Shown: piece after piece, positions 1-46,829 of the stretch
Layout of the letters: the number at the start of each line of letters is the position of its first letter
Position numbering within the stretch: the stretch's first letter is position 1
Source of the DNA: Alisma plantago-aquatica
Lineage: Eukaryota > Streptophyta > Magnoliopsida > Alismatales > Alismataceae
DNA length: 64,000 nt
Direction: 5' to 3'
Assembly: GCA_963693085.1 (NCBI GenBank)
Contig: OY856410.1
Span: 887,977,835 to 888,041,834, forward strand
Notes under the pieces: model-generated
Told to the model about the DNA's origin: nothing
The model's input: the letters and a program-made list of their open reading frames with translations, nothing else
Databases searched by the model: none
Program-made: the position numbers and the translations under genes

Positions 1-304
1 TGTATGTAATGACATTTACATGTGGTATATATGTAATGTTGAACATAGTTAATTGTCGTCATTAGTGTAACAAATTACATTATCGTCAGTAACAGTCAAG
101 CTACATGAAATATGAAATTGGCCTAATATATTTTGTTCATAACATAAACAAATTACATTATCGTCAGTAAAAGCAACTGATAATAATCATATTGTCTTCA
201 TTAGTGAAACATAAACGATCACTGATAATAACATAATTCTTTACGGGTGATCTTCATCAGGGGAGAAGGACAAAAAATCGGAGCAATAAACAGCCAAACA
301 AAAG

Positions 305-679
305 CTAAGATTTTGACAAGGCACTTTGGGGGGACATGGTTGGATGTGGATCTTGGTTAAAATAGGCCAACGTTATGGCCTCATCGTACTCGTCCCATGA
401 CACTGGGCATGGTTCCTGCACCGGCTGCTTGTTGTGTTGTTTGATGTCATCTTTTGGCCAATCAAACAACAATGGCAAATGAGGAACATGCTGACTGACT
501 TTGCCCTTGAGTCGATCATCAGTCCCAATTTTGCCCTCCTCCTCCTTTGTGTGATTGCAACATGGTTTTGTGCATAAAATGTTATCTTCAACATATTTTT
601 GAATTTTTTCCAGTGACATCAAAAGTTTTTCAAATTTTGCCCTTGCCCTTGCCCTTGCCTTTTCACGCGATGTCGACAT
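305..679 (-). CDS. small acidic hypothetical protein or 3' exon (FDWPKDD...SWDEYDEAI type)
   Basis: An open 124-codon frame. The N-terminus is basic (repeated Ala-Arg), followed by a Cys-rich stretch and a C-terminal part with FDWPKDD and SWDEYDEAI. I recognise no named domain. The frame is supported by a diverged plus-strand homologue at 26257-26541, where FD-PKYD and SWDKYYEAI occur in the same order. An acceptor-like TTTTAG lies directly before the ATG, so this may be the last exon of the Myb/SANT-like gene at 887-1243 rather than a separate gene. It is the last member of a minus-strand series of Myb, transposase, GRF-like, GRF-like, Myb and this module. Function unknown. The window edge is only 300 bases away, so the cluster may continue outside. 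Confidence 0.45.
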   Translation of the reverse strand: MSTSREKARARARAKFEKLLMSLEKIQKYVEDNILCTKPCCNHTKEEEGKIGTDDRLKGKVSQHVPHLPLLFDWPKDDIKQHNKQPVQEPCPVSWDEYDEAITLAYFNQDPHPTMSPQSALSKS

Positions 680-886
680 CTAAAATTAATATAAACAAAG
701 GTATGAATAAATAACAGAATTCGTAAAGTAACTGTGGCATTAACATAGTAATGAAGTAGGAAATTTGATCACATTATGGTAACAACATATAATAATGTAA
801 CACATAAGTAGAGAATGTAAATTGTTACGATGCAAAAACACAACTACATTTAGCACATATGTTACAAGTTCATTTGTTTATTTCAA

Positions 887-1243
887 TCGTCAGTGCTAAA
901 AAAAATCTCTGGTGGGTAAGTGTGACGCATCGTCAAGAAGTTGTGTTCAATCCCTTGTTGCGCGGCCAATGTGGGGGGAGGCAATAAATCTCCCAATATG
1001 AACATATTGTCTCTTACAAACTCTCTCTTAATGTATTGTGATCGCATTTGCAACTGAGGCAATGAAACGTAAGGGCCTCCTTGTTATGTATAAGAATTGG
1101 TGTCATGCCTCCATCCAAGCCTGTGTAGAGTATACTCCATTTACACATCTACCCATGTGATATTGGGTTCTCATCAAACCCCTGAGAACCATATCAAGCT
1201 CGGTAGACCACATAAAAGACGGTGTCGGCGATTGGCCAGCCAT
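887..1243 (-). pseudogene. Myb/SANT-like DNA-binding protein, degraded
   Basis: The N-terminal part (ATG at 1243) reads WSTELD, then QYHMGRCVNG, then AWMEA. It matches the Myb/SANT-like domain encoded at 5187-5513 (WSKELDEAL, QYDMGKCVDG, AWRETLRDW). A TGA follows AWMEA and the frame shifts. Coding resumes in another frame around 1084-887, with SQYIKREFVRDNMFILGDLL and a proline-rich tail. The same two halves, also shifted, occur on the plus strand at 25689-25975 (AWRETRRDF, then RTQWKNL and NCFILG). Myb/SANT-like proteins of this kind are DNA-binding partners of PIF/Harbinger transposases. I infer an old accessory-protein gene with at least one stop and one frameshift. Confidence 0.55.
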
Positions 1244-1571
1244 ATAACAGATTCTGTAAGTAATATATTTTTCAAAAGTAAGGGTGTATATCACAATTAA
1301 TTGTATTATTTGGTTCGAGCTAACGTTAAGCAAAATTTTGATTAATAACATACATCATTAATAAAACACTCATCAACATGAAGAAAATTTTCATAACACT
1401 TCAAATGTAATATGACGATTATAAAAGTGCCTAAATTAAACAAGTGTATGATGTTCATAACATCCATTGATAGTCATTTGAGGTGAAGGGATTTGCCATT
1501 CAATGTAATATGACGTTTACAAAAGTGCCTAAATTTTGAGAAGACAATGTAAATGCATTTGCCATTCAACG

Positions 1572-2079
1572 TTATGGATTCATTTGAGGTGAAGGGATGT
1601 CCAGAAGTAGACGACAATCTCCCTCCAGACTGGCAACGTTGCGTTCTAAAACCTCATGCTCATACTTTTTGTTAGAGTATAATTCATCGTAGTTATAATG
1701 CATTTCAACGAAGTCCTTCATGTTCATCGCCTGACCCCACACTGACTTGCACTCAACAGTTAGTAACATAATCTTCGATTTCAATGAATCAATTATTGGG
1801 GGGGATATCGACTACCAATGGAAGTATCTGCATCGGTCTTTTCCCTAAAATGTAGTATGAAGTACAAGTAAATGGCAAAGAATGCGGAGCCTCGACAAGG
1901 ACAGTGTATTATTTATTGATGTACTATCACACCTCACGAGTAGGGCATATGTAATACATTTCGCTCAGCCTTTGACTCAGAATGGCAAAGTCATTTAACC
2001 CTGCATCCTCTGTGTTAAGCCGTAAGGCTGCATTTAGCCCACAATCACACCTCAGAACCTCAGATGGAATCATCGACAT
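1572..2079 (-). pseudogene. GRF-like zinc-finger plus coiled-coil protein (second of two), one nonsense stop
   Basis: Two exons are proposed. Exon 1 is 2079-1933, ending GAG before GTGTGA. Exon 2 is 1844-1572, after ATTTTAG. They join in phase into about 140 codons. Exon 1 supplies CDCG and YYICP; exon 2 supplies DRCRYFHW. The C-x-C-G...C-P...C-x-Y-F-x-W spacing is that of GRF-type zinc fingers, which bind single-stranded nucleic acid in known members. A stretch including ECKSVWGQAMNMKDFVE then looks helical or coiled-coil. A TAG directly follows the HW of the finger (about 1812-1814), so this copy is broken. The plus-strand homologue at 25078-25511 keeps KDWCKYFHW and ECKSV-GQAMNMKDFVE. The finger assignment is from motif pattern only. 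Confidence 0.5.
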
Positions 2080-2196
2080 CTAATAAAACAAACTTGACAA
2101 TTAATAGAAAAATATTGGGTTCATGACTTAGTTTTTAAAGATAATATATAGACCATTTGATCAGGAGTACTTAATTGTTGCAACAGACAAGTGCAG

Positions 2197-2652
2197 TTAA
2201 TTTGGACATATCATAATATAGTATATGTATGACGTATTGTATCCATCTTCTTCTGTTGAAGAGTCATTATCGCTCGTTATTTGAAGTCGGTGGCGAAGAT
2301 ATTGCCACCTCTCCCACATACTTGAAATTTCTTTTTGTAACCTATTTGTGTCTGCTCTTGTTGAACAGACAAAGGCACAATGTTCTGACCAGAACTTGTG
2401 TTCGCTACGTGCATATGCGAGCTGTGATACCATTGCATCCCTAATTGCAGTCAGCGTAGCCACTGTAGGTGGTACTTGTTGCGTGGGCAACCTCATATGA
2501 CATCTGGTTGGTACAAGACCCCTACCACATGTAAAATATGGCATGTGGGGATTGTTGTCTTCAAACTGTCTGTTTGTCGCATCTGTGGCATCCATGTACA
2601 CTCGTACGGTGCACGGCATACCACATGGGCACGACGGCATGTCATTGGCCAT
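2197..2652 (-). CDS. GRF-like zinc-finger plus coiled-coil protein (first of two)
   Basis: An intact frame of 151 codons starting MANDMPSCPCG. Residues 8-11 (CPCG) and a later YFTCG plus CH resemble the first half and a degenerate second half of a GRF-type zinc finger; the aromatic C-x-Y-F-x-W half is replaced by CHMRL. The rest (LTAIRDAMVSQL, SSMWERWQYLRHRL) is amphipathic and probably coiled-coil, ending in an acidic SDNDSSTEED tail. The last ten residues look like read-through into an intron or UTR. It lies 177 bases downstream of the transposase stop, on the same strand. A weak homologue of its helix (ITAVQLALVTHL) occurs in the related module at 24558. Function is unknown; nucleic-acid binding is an inference from the finger pattern. 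Confidence 0.45.
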   Translation of the reverse strand: MANDMPSCPCGMPCTVRVYMDATDATNRQFEDNNPHMPYFTCGRGLVPTRCHMRLPTQQVPPTVATLTAIRDAMVSQLAYARSEHKFWSEHCAFVCSTRADTNRLQKEISSMWERWQYLRHRLQITSDNDSSTEEDGYNTSYIYYIMICPN

Positions 2653-2828
2653 TTCTAGACAGAAAACTTAATGAGACATAATTTCACATTATTTATAAGT
2701 AGGCAAAATTGTGGTGAACAATACAGTTTGAGAACAAAAGTTGGCCGTTAAGTTACAAAAAAAGGAGTAAGTGAAACATGTTGTAGAACATGTTTCAATG
2801 TCTGCAAGTTAGAAAACAAATGTATAAA

Positions 2829-4172
2829 TCACTGATTTGCCCACATAGAATTGGAAATAGTTTCACGTAAAACGTCTCCCTCTCTAGCATCGGTCTGGCT
2901 TGTTTGTTGCAGAGAACTCAATTCGTTCAAGATGTCAGTGGTAGTATGAGGCTCATCCAAGTTTTCATCCATCATAGGATCGCCATCATTTTGCCGTCGG
3001 ATAAAATTGTGAACGATACAACAAGCCATTACAATTCGAGACTGAGACTGCACGGGAAAAGTTGCTCCTTTACAAAAGTAGGAAAACCTCTTCTTCAACA
3101 CACCGAAGGCTTGCTCGACAACGTTACGTAGTTGAGCATGTCGGTGGTTGAACATTTCCTTTTTGCTTGTGTATGAGCCTCTGCTACCCCGATACTCTGC
3201 TATATGGTAAGCAACGTTTTGATATGGTGCAAGAAATTTCTTGGTATTGGCGTACCCTGCATCAACAAGATAGTACTTCCCAGCGGGTACTTTGAACCCG
3301 CATGTGGTTGTAGCTGCCTGAAGTACCCTTTGGTCAGCAGCAGATCCCTCCCAACCAGTCATGATATATGTAAACTCCATTGAGAAGTCTACTGCAGCCA
3401 TGACATTCATGGAAACATTCCCTTTTCTATTCCTATATCGGTTCTGCTTTTCGCGCTTCACCAAAACGGGGATGTGTGTCCCGTCAATTGCCCCAATGGC
3501 ATCCTAAGACAAGTAAATAAGAAATACGCAAGTAAATACCAAACTCAATGATGACGATACTGGTTATATTAACAATGGAATGGACAATGGTCAACTAAGT
3601 GATGGTCATACCTTGAAGTAAGGGTAAAATCTTGGACGCTCGGCGATGCGGCGGTGCGGAGTTGTGGATGCAGTTAGCATGACAATATATTCGTTGCACA
3701 AAGCACACACTGCATACAACACCTCGTTAAACTTTCTACTTATGGTCTCACCACTGTGAATGTAGTCCTCAACAAGAACACGGTTGGTATGGTCATGGTC
3801 AACCATTTGAAGGAAGTAGCAAACTGCCTCCACTGATGACACACCTCTGGTACTTTTTAACAAACCTCGGTCCTCAAGTTTGTCAACAAAGGCTAAAACC
3901 GTGTTGGGTAGCATACGCTACAGATCGTACGCCCTCCTTTCATGGCCGGTTATTATTTCTAAAACCTTTTGATGGCCGCTCCTAATACTAACCGATCTCG
4001 GTATTGGTTGGTGTGTGGTTGCGGCGTCTAAATTTTGCATGATATTGTGGAAAATTTGGTCGGCTATTTGGTAGGATATAGCGTTAGCAATGTCATTAGC
4101 CGGACCAGACATAAGATGCAGTAGTTGTAGAATGTCATCAGTTGTTTCATATGGATGCATACCAGCCATCAC
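2829..4172 (-). pseudogene. PIF/Harbinger-type DDE transposase (DDE_Tnp_4), one in-frame stop
   Basis: Two exons: 4172-3612 (ends TTCAAG before GTATGA) and 3503-2829 (after GTCTTAG), with a 108-base intron. Joined, they encode about 411 residues, a usual length for the family. The N-terminal third has the helix-turn-helix region (LPNTVLAFVDKL to HSGETISRKFNEVL). The three catalytic residues are visible: Asp in AIDGTHIPV (near residue 194), Asp in GSAADQRVL (near 244), Glu in RNVVEQAFGVLKKRF (near 317). The intron sits just before DAIGAIDGTH. One TAG (3915-3917) breaks exon 1 at about codon 85; no frameshift is seen. The upstream partner is the Myb/SANT-like gene at 4479-5513, the normal two-gene layout of PIF/Harbinger elements. 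Element ends were not found. It looks recently inactivated. Confidence 0.88.
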
Positions 4173-4478
4173 GTCTATAATTAAAAGCGATTATCCGCAT
4201 CAGGGAAATATTGAGATATTGCAGAAATGAAATTAGGGCTATAGCGACAAAATAGCAAATACTGACCAAATAGCAAATAACAAGATAAACCATTACATAG
4301 TACCATAGTTCAGAGATTGTTCCCAACAGAATAAAATAGTACAACAACAACTTCTGATAAAGTTCATCAAATAAAAGGCAGGATACTGATATACTTATTA
4401 AATTAGTCAACCTCAAAAGTACGGTGGAGATTGTGGCGTGAAGGGTGATTGTGATGCAGAAGCTACAGAAGCTATGTT

Positions 4479-5513
4479 CTACATTTCCCACAAGTCTTGT
4501 AACCAAATGGTAATTTTTTGTGGGGTGTCCATAAGGCTTAGGTAAATGTTACGGTTAGCTGGATCTTTTATGGCGTGCACAAGAGTGGTAAAAACTGGGA
4601 CAGGGGCGTCAGGGTAGGTTGCATGAAAGTGGTGCAAAATAGTTTGGTATTCGTCTTTATCATTACACCTAGCAGCAATTCCGCTGCCCATCTCATGTAC
4701 CTTGGAAAACACCTTTGTGAATTCGCACACAACATCATTAGACATGACACAACTGTCATGTGAGCTTCACGCTCGCTTCCTATGTCTGATCGTGGTGGGA
4801 GTCCTTACACCAACACCTTGGTTGTGTGATCCGTCATTGGTGTCCTCACTTTGCGTCCCAGAATTAACCACGTCTTCAGTGAAATTGGCTGGACCGGTTG
4901 GTTCTGGGCTGACAAATGAATCAAATGCATCTAGGTCAACAGCAACATCATCTTCAGATGCAACATCAGAAGGAGGTTGTCTATCGGTTGAGGACATTGC
5001 ATGATGGCCCCTAGCTATGTTCCTCCCCCCCATCAACTCGACGTCGTGGTAGTGGTAGAATGGTCTGTTGATCAATCTCGCTAGTTCCCTGTTTGCCTAA
5101 AATAGGGGACAACTACTGATTAGGTCAATAGTAACAAGTTTAATTTAATATATAATAGTCAGGGGAGTATATATTATTAGACATACCGTAAGTGCCTCCC
5201 TCCACTCCGGGGTGTCAGGCAATATTGGCTTGTGCCTGCTGTCATCCCATCCAACACCACTTTTGTTGGTTACCAGTTTTATCTTTACATAGTCTCTCAT
5301 GAGGTTCTTCCACCGAGTTTTTAACTGATCCAATGTACCCTCGTTCCTCCCCATCCTGATATGCCAATCGCGTAGCGTCTCCCTCCACGCGTCCCTAGTC
5401 AATATTCCATCGACGCACTTACCCATGTCATATTGTCTCCTCAATGCCGCAACCAGAGCCTCATCCAACTCTTTCGACCATACAATACGGAACCTCGGGT
5501 CGGGTGCAGCCAT
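4479..5513 (-). pseudogene. Myb/SANT-like accessory protein (ORF1) of the PIF/Harbinger element, one in-frame stop
   Basis: Exon 1 (5513-5187) starts at MAAPDPRF, chosen over an upstream Met because the domain begins right after it. It encodes a Myb/SANT-like domain: VWSKELDEALVAALRRQYDM, then W-ETLRDWHIRMG, then LKTRWKNLMRDY. The donor is ACG before GTATGT; the acceptor is TTTTAG at 5097. Exon 2 (5096-4479) begins ANRELARLIN, runs through an acidic Ser/Asp-rich linker, and has a helical C-terminus including LHHFHATYP. A TGA at about 4767-4769 interrupts exon 2, but the same frame stays open for another 96 codons. In the family this protein partners the transposase for DNA binding and nuclear import. 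It lies upstream of and co-oriented with the transposase. Confidence 0.8.
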
Positions 5514-5984
5514 AGTTGCAATGACACTGCGATATATCAATTTAGTGTGGGTGTTTAAACGAAACCATTATACGAACCTAGTATGAGACTACGCAGTTGA
5601 AAGAAATAACTTATATTAAAGTAGGCTAAGACAAGATCCATTACCCAGACCAGTCATAAGATCCAAAATGTGTACAACAAATTTTAAATTGTTGTTAAAT
5701 TTGAAATGGTTGTAGCAAACGCATCATCAAATATGTTCATTACAGGAAAACTACATAAATAGCAAGCATTCAGCATGGCATTCACATTAAACATGTTCGT
5801 ATTGCTCATGAGATATACCTGGTAAGCCCAAGTGAAGGTTGAAGAGAGTTGCACGGCCAACAACAGGGTCAGGGACGGTACATATAAGAAATTCAGAGGG
5901 AACACAGATTAGCCGAAATAGTGGTATTATTTGCAATATAATCAGTAGAATACTAACGGGTGTACATTTTGGTCTACATGAAAA

Positions 5985-6060
5985 ATAAAATCATTCATTC
6001 AAGCTAACATTAAAATCATTCATTCATGCTAACATTAAAATAATTCATTCAAGCTAACAT
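5985..6060. repeat. 28-bp tandem repeat, about 3 units
   Basis: Three consecutive near-identical units containing AATCATTCATTCAAGCTAAC, with single-base changes between units. Confidence 0.75.
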
Positions 6061-6460
6061 ATATCACAAAGCATAATTATTTCACAACAGAATTGGCATT
6101 TGAAGTATATATCCCTATATATCACAAAATTCCTATACTAATTGGTAAAAAATTACTAACCTCACAACACAACTGAATTTGAAGTATATATCTGTATACT
6201 AACTATATATCCCTATACTAACATATATCCCTACACTAACATATATCACAAAATTACCCATACTAACTATAATTTTAGGTGTATATATATTTTTATTATA
6301 AAGATGATCATGATTTTTTCTTGGAAATAGAGATGATATGATTCATAACATAACCTCATAAATTTGACCCAAACTGGATGAATGAAGTCTGTGCAATTGA
6401 CCACAAGTCCATCTTTCACAAAGTAAAATATTTACAGGTACAATTACAGCTAAGAATTAT

Positions 6461-6600
6461 AAAATATTGATATATGTCTGCTATATCAATAGTGTGTACA
6501 ATAGTAACATTGTAAAAATATTGATACATGTCTGCTATATCAATAGTGTGTACAATAGTAACATTGTAAAAATATTGATATATGTCTGCTATATCAATCA
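6461..6600. repeat. 54-bp tandem repeat, about 2.6 units
   Basis: Units start at 6461, 6515 and 6569 with AAAATATTGATA and contain TCTGCTATATCAATAG and ACAATAGTAACATTG. The three copies are almost identical, so the duplication is recent. Confidence 0.85.
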
Positions 6601-8589
6601 CGTAAAAAAAAATTGAGCTTAAGAGGATGTGTGTACAATAGTAACATTGTATAGTAACATTGTTCATAGTTAGAAAAGGGCTATAATATGTGGGTAAGCT
6701 GAACAGAAAGTAAATAACAAAAACCACCTCATAAAGTCCATCTTGCACAAAGTAAGCATTTTTTCTTTTGTCTCTTTTTTGGACTAGATATGAACATTAT
6801 CATCAGATATCTTCTGAAACATCACCTCATAAACAGGGGAAAAATCCTTGAGACAAACATCATATTTGTATTACAAATATTGTTGCTGAAAACACAACAG
6901 GACATGTTGATGTCATTTGTTTCTCGTGATCAAAACTGACTTCACTGAACAATTTGTATAGGAGGGAGGGTAAGGATTTATGTGGAGTGTCGTTTTAGAA
7001 TAAATCAACCAAGTTTTCTTACCAGTGTTTCCTTATGCACAACTACATTGAATGTTGCAAAAAAATATTTTCTTAAATGTGAGCCACATGTATGAGTTGT
7101 GGCAGATGATGTTCACAAGAACTTTTACAATTCAGGAAGGATATGAATTAAATCTAGTGAATATGTGACATGGATAAGACAAAATATTTTACAGTGAATG
7201 ATTATTTTCAAATACAACACTGCAAACCTTGTAGTGGATAATTGCAAATACTACACTGCAGACCTTAATCATGTACACGGATTAATAGTGGCACACACAT
7301 GGATCAGATTGGAATGTGCGCATCATTTTGTAGACTCCAACCCTAGTTCTTATTCTTCTTTGATTGAAACTAAAAAGATGTGTACTCCCTTAACTCCCTA
7401 ACTAATAAAACATGTGACAAGGCCACCTTTGAAATTATGTTTTGTTGGTTGTGAATACTTGAGCTTTGAGGAAGATATGATGAAGTACATATGGAATGAA
7501 GAAGATCATTATAAATATAGTATATGATAAAATTAACGAGACTATGCCATACTCATTGGAATGGACTTTATGATTGAAATAAGTGAAAATAGCGCCACCA
7601 TTGTAGTGTTTGAGGTATCTTCAAACACAAATATAATGAGGTCATTATATCTATTAGTCTAGATCCAAATTTAGTGTGACTCTTGGGGGGTTGATGGAAA
7701 TGAAAGAAACCACATCAAGGATAGCCTAAGTAGATGACTACAAGAACCATCTTTCCATCTCAGAACCAAAACAGGCATCATTGAGAATACATGAAATAAA
7801 TGTGTTATGAATCAGCAACCTTGCAAGTGTAGTATATGTAGACTACATATTGATGAATTTGTTAAAAGTAACCATTCATCTCATGACATGCAGCGATATT
7901 GTGACAAGGTCAACAACAATAGGAACAACATGCTAGAATAAGCACAAAAAGATCTGGCCTAGTGTGTTACAATGTGCTAGAATAAGCACACAAAAAAACT
8001 CCCTTACAAAATTAGACCTAGACAATGCATATCAATGGTTGGAGTAAATTTTTTAATTACAGTTGTTCTTTAGTATGTTATCAATAATATTTAACATTAG
8101 GTAATATTTAACATTAGGCCAACATAAGAAAAGAAAACGATGGTCTCCTATGCAATACTTGGAGTATCGACAATGTTACAAGAATACAGATTTGAAATAC
8201 AAGGGGCATACAGACAATAATTCGTGTTTTCCTGGTAATTGACCAACAAAACTGAGCCTTACTTGTTACTCGTGTACAATACAACAACAATATCATGGCG
8301 ATAATACAATAGCCACAGACCATGTCATTATACAACATCCCAATAACCCATGTTACCCGTGGACATAATACAACAACAACATTGTCCGAATCAAGCAAGC
8401 AGGCAACCACAATAGGAGAAAACGTGTGTTGGTGTTTGCTAAGAACAATTACCTGCTCAGCCGAGATGACGAAAACAGGAGCACGGCCAGACATTGCCAG
8501 GGACAAAACATGTGACAAGAAATTGAGAGAGAAATACGCATTAGTTTACTGATTAAATCATCTATTGTTACAAGAGTAAAGATAGGAGG

Positions 8590-9480
8590 CTAGCAAACAG
8601 AAAGAAAGAAAAGGGCGGCGGAGACAAATCTTGCAAGCAGGCCGGCGACTTCCCACAACAGGGGCTCGGCAGCGGCGGCGGAACAGAAGACTGTGTGGAG
8701 GGTTCGAAGGTGAAAAGCGAGGAGATCGCTGATGAAGTGCAGAACTATATAGCAGGCGCGACAGTGGTTGCCCTTCCTAGGGTTTACTACACGGCTTGTA
8801 CACGGTGAAATGGGACGTTTTGATGCAAGTTGACAACTCGGGAGGGTTCCTTGTCCGCGTGTAGACTGCCGGAGTAGCTCGGCGCTTGCAGACGAGCCAC
8901 CACACCCATACATCCGCTTGATTGACCTGGTATTCTACCTACTCCACTGGGTAGGGTTTGGCGTACGCCAGTCGCCTGGCATGGCTTTGCCGCTGGAAAC
9001 GATGGGTCAGCTTTAATGGCGATAATAGTAATGGTGAGGTCGTCTCGAGGTCTCGGGAGAGGAGGTCTCGGGAGAGAAGAGAGCATAGACCACAGAGCAG
9101 AAGATAGAGCAGGTAGAGGGGAAAGGTGAAGAATGTCGGGATGCGTGTGGGGCAAGGAGAGGATCAGATCGCCAAAACCGATTTGTGAACCGAAATCCCG
9201 CCCCTCGTGGTACTGGGAGAACCCGGGTTGGGGGGTTCTGTTATCCCATAACGGAGGATTTTCAAGGTTGCGAACCAAACACGAATCAGCCTCAAACCGA
9301 CACTTGTTTGGCAGGGTTGGCACTAAAAGACAACACGAAACCGGGTTTCGGTCCCGTGCAAAACGCAGGCTTAGAGATTAACAACAGCCTTCCCGTTATG
9401 CAGAGGAGTTCCATCTGCGGAAGCAGCAGAACGACAAGCTAAAGGCAGAGGCCGAGGCAGGGGTTGAGGCGATTAGCACA
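8590..9480. other. GC-richer stretch without a recognised gene
   Basis: Base composition rises clearly above the flanks. Several overlapping frames are open on both strands, as expected for GC-rich DNA, but none shows a motif I recognise. A short direct repeat (GAGGTCTCGGGAGAG) lies near 9047-9075. It may be the remains of a promoter or first exon, or a transposon fragment; I cannot decide. Confidence 0.35.
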
Positions 9481-11072
9481 AAGAGAGCCTGAGGGCCTAA
9501 GCTAGGATTTATAGTTAAAGGGAGCTAGACTTGAGACAGGACTCTCATTCCTTACGATGTGGTCAACGGCCACTAGGGACGATATTGATGCGTTATCTAC
9601 TTTGTTAGCAGTTGCATTGCAATCTCTTACTCCAGCTGTGCCAGATAACTTTCGTTTTTTGAGGTGTTTGCCAAACGTCGATGTTTCGAAAGTAATACAC
9701 GTTAGACGATGGCGGTTGTTTTTTTCTACTTGAAAAGAAAAAATAGAAATGTACATAGCCGCACAAGTTCTCACATACAAACGCAAATAGACCTGATTCA
9801 TTAAACTAAAACTATATTATAGATGTATTGAAACTACTTGTCAATAAGGATAATATTACTCAAATGGGTTTTTCAATATCTTTTTCAACTGCAAATGCAT
9901 ATTTCTACAGCTGTGGTGGGTGCGAAGGCAGAGAAGGTATTTGATAGCCAAGCATCGAGCATAATCATATGTTGGTTCATCTTTTAAAATCATGCCAAAT
10001 TCCAAAACGGCATTTTACATAAATTCGGACCAGCTTGATTCCAATTCCAAGGGCAGTCCAGATCATATTTCGCGATCCAAACTTGTTCACAAACAAGGAC
10101 TCATGACTTTCAAATATTAAGATCAGTGAGGAAAACCGTCGAGTAAAAATGATTTGCATGTATTTGGTCGTTTTACCTTCCAAGGTTAAAGACATTGACC
10201 AAATGTGTAGCGCTAAAAGATTCACAAGAAATATGAATAGGGAAATATCCAAGACAAGGAGGTTTCTTGAATAAAGGGATCAAAATGTATTTAAACTTTG
10301 AATTGTACTCCACTCAAAAAAATAGTAAAAAATTTCGCTGCAGCAATGTACTAGGATATATATTTTACCAAACCGTACGTTTTTTACAGGTAGACTCGGT
10401 ATCTAAACAATAAATGTTATCCGTAGCCATACGGTAAAAAGAAATAGATACTGAGGAAATATACAAGTTGGGAATGTTTCTTGAATAAAGTCAAAATTGC
10501 ATTTCAATTCTGGATAATGCTCCCAAAAAAAAATAAAGTGGAGCGAAAATACTGGGATACATATTTTAGCAAATCATGTGGTTTTTTTCACGTGGACTCA
10601 AGTATCTAAAGAATAACTATATGGTGTATAATCAACCATACTGTGAAAGGAATAGATAAAATTTATGAAGCATTTTATGATGGATCTAGCGCAAGTCTTG
10701 ATTTATTGTTTACAAGACACGGAATACTCTGCCAAATAAAATCACACGGAATGCAAGTACAAAGTTGGCATAAGAAAACAATATCATGCCTACCGAAATA
10801 TGGTATCTAAACTACATCAAATGAAATGCAATAGTATACAAGGGGGTTCTCAAAATTAGATGGGTATACAAAGCGATTCTCAAAATCTGTGGTATACACA
10901 TGCAACAACATTAGTGTACAAACAATTCCTGTGTATATGCCGAACAAAATGACTAAATAAAATTTACACATACCATTCTTAGTATTTGAGAAGTTGAGTT
11001 CTTTTACCACTAATAACCACACACACTAAGTGTATTCTAACACTAAGGCCACCATGTCCACTAGCAACCTGA
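9481..11072. other. intergenic DNA downstream of EFG1, no gene seen
   Basis: AT-rich sequence with no supported coding region. It should contain the EFG1 3' UTR and polyadenylation signals just below 11073, but no single site stands out. Confidence 0.5.
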
Positions 11073-46501
<35,429 letters not shown>

Positions 46502-46700
46502 CAGCAGGAGCACAACCTGGTCGTGTTCTGTGCCGTCGCCAGGGGAGCTGGAAACGCTGTAAGCTAGGGCTTTTGCCCGTTCGAGCTGCCTAAGATTTGG
46601 AAATTCTGCTACGTGGAATCACTTTTTAGACATCTCTCTAGGTGACGCCTGAAAAATACCATATCATGGATAGTTTTTGCACTTGGAATAGCGGTCCGTT
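46502..46700 (-). promoter_or_regulatory. EFG1: EFG1 upstream region
   Basis: The proximal promoter should lie here. AAAAGCCCTAGC on the gene strand (about 46560-46575) resembles the telo-box AAACCCTA common in plant ribosomal and rRNA-processing genes, with one base changed. No TATA box stands out close by. Confidence 0.3.
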
Positions 46701-46829
46701 GAAATGGCCTTTTAGTTTTTTGGGAGAATGAATGGCCCTTTAGTTACTGGCGTGAGAAGGACGTGATTTTCAATTGAGAATGTCATCAACCGTGTATTTC
46801 AATTGAGAATGACATCAACCGTGTATCTC

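Larger units (their letters stand above)
5514..8589. other. AT-rich intergenic DNA, no gene seen
   Basis: No frame with recognisable protein similarity or codon character. The only structure I see is two short tandem arrays, listed separately. The right border of the PIF/Harbinger element may lie in the first part, but I found no clear terminal inverted repeat. Confidence 0.6.

Noticed and set aside
6461..6600. CRISPR-like array
   Set aside because: Units are contiguous 54-bp tandem copies without unique spacers, in a plant genome.
8787..9323. 178-codon minus-strand frame in a GC-rich stretch
   Set aside because: Overlapping frames are open on both strands, there is no recognised domain, and it is proline/leucine-rich as expected for random GC-rich sequence.
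9502..9801. Possible small genes on either strand near 9.5-9.8 kb
   Set aside because: Both strands are open for under 100 codons, with no motif, homologue in the window or splice support.
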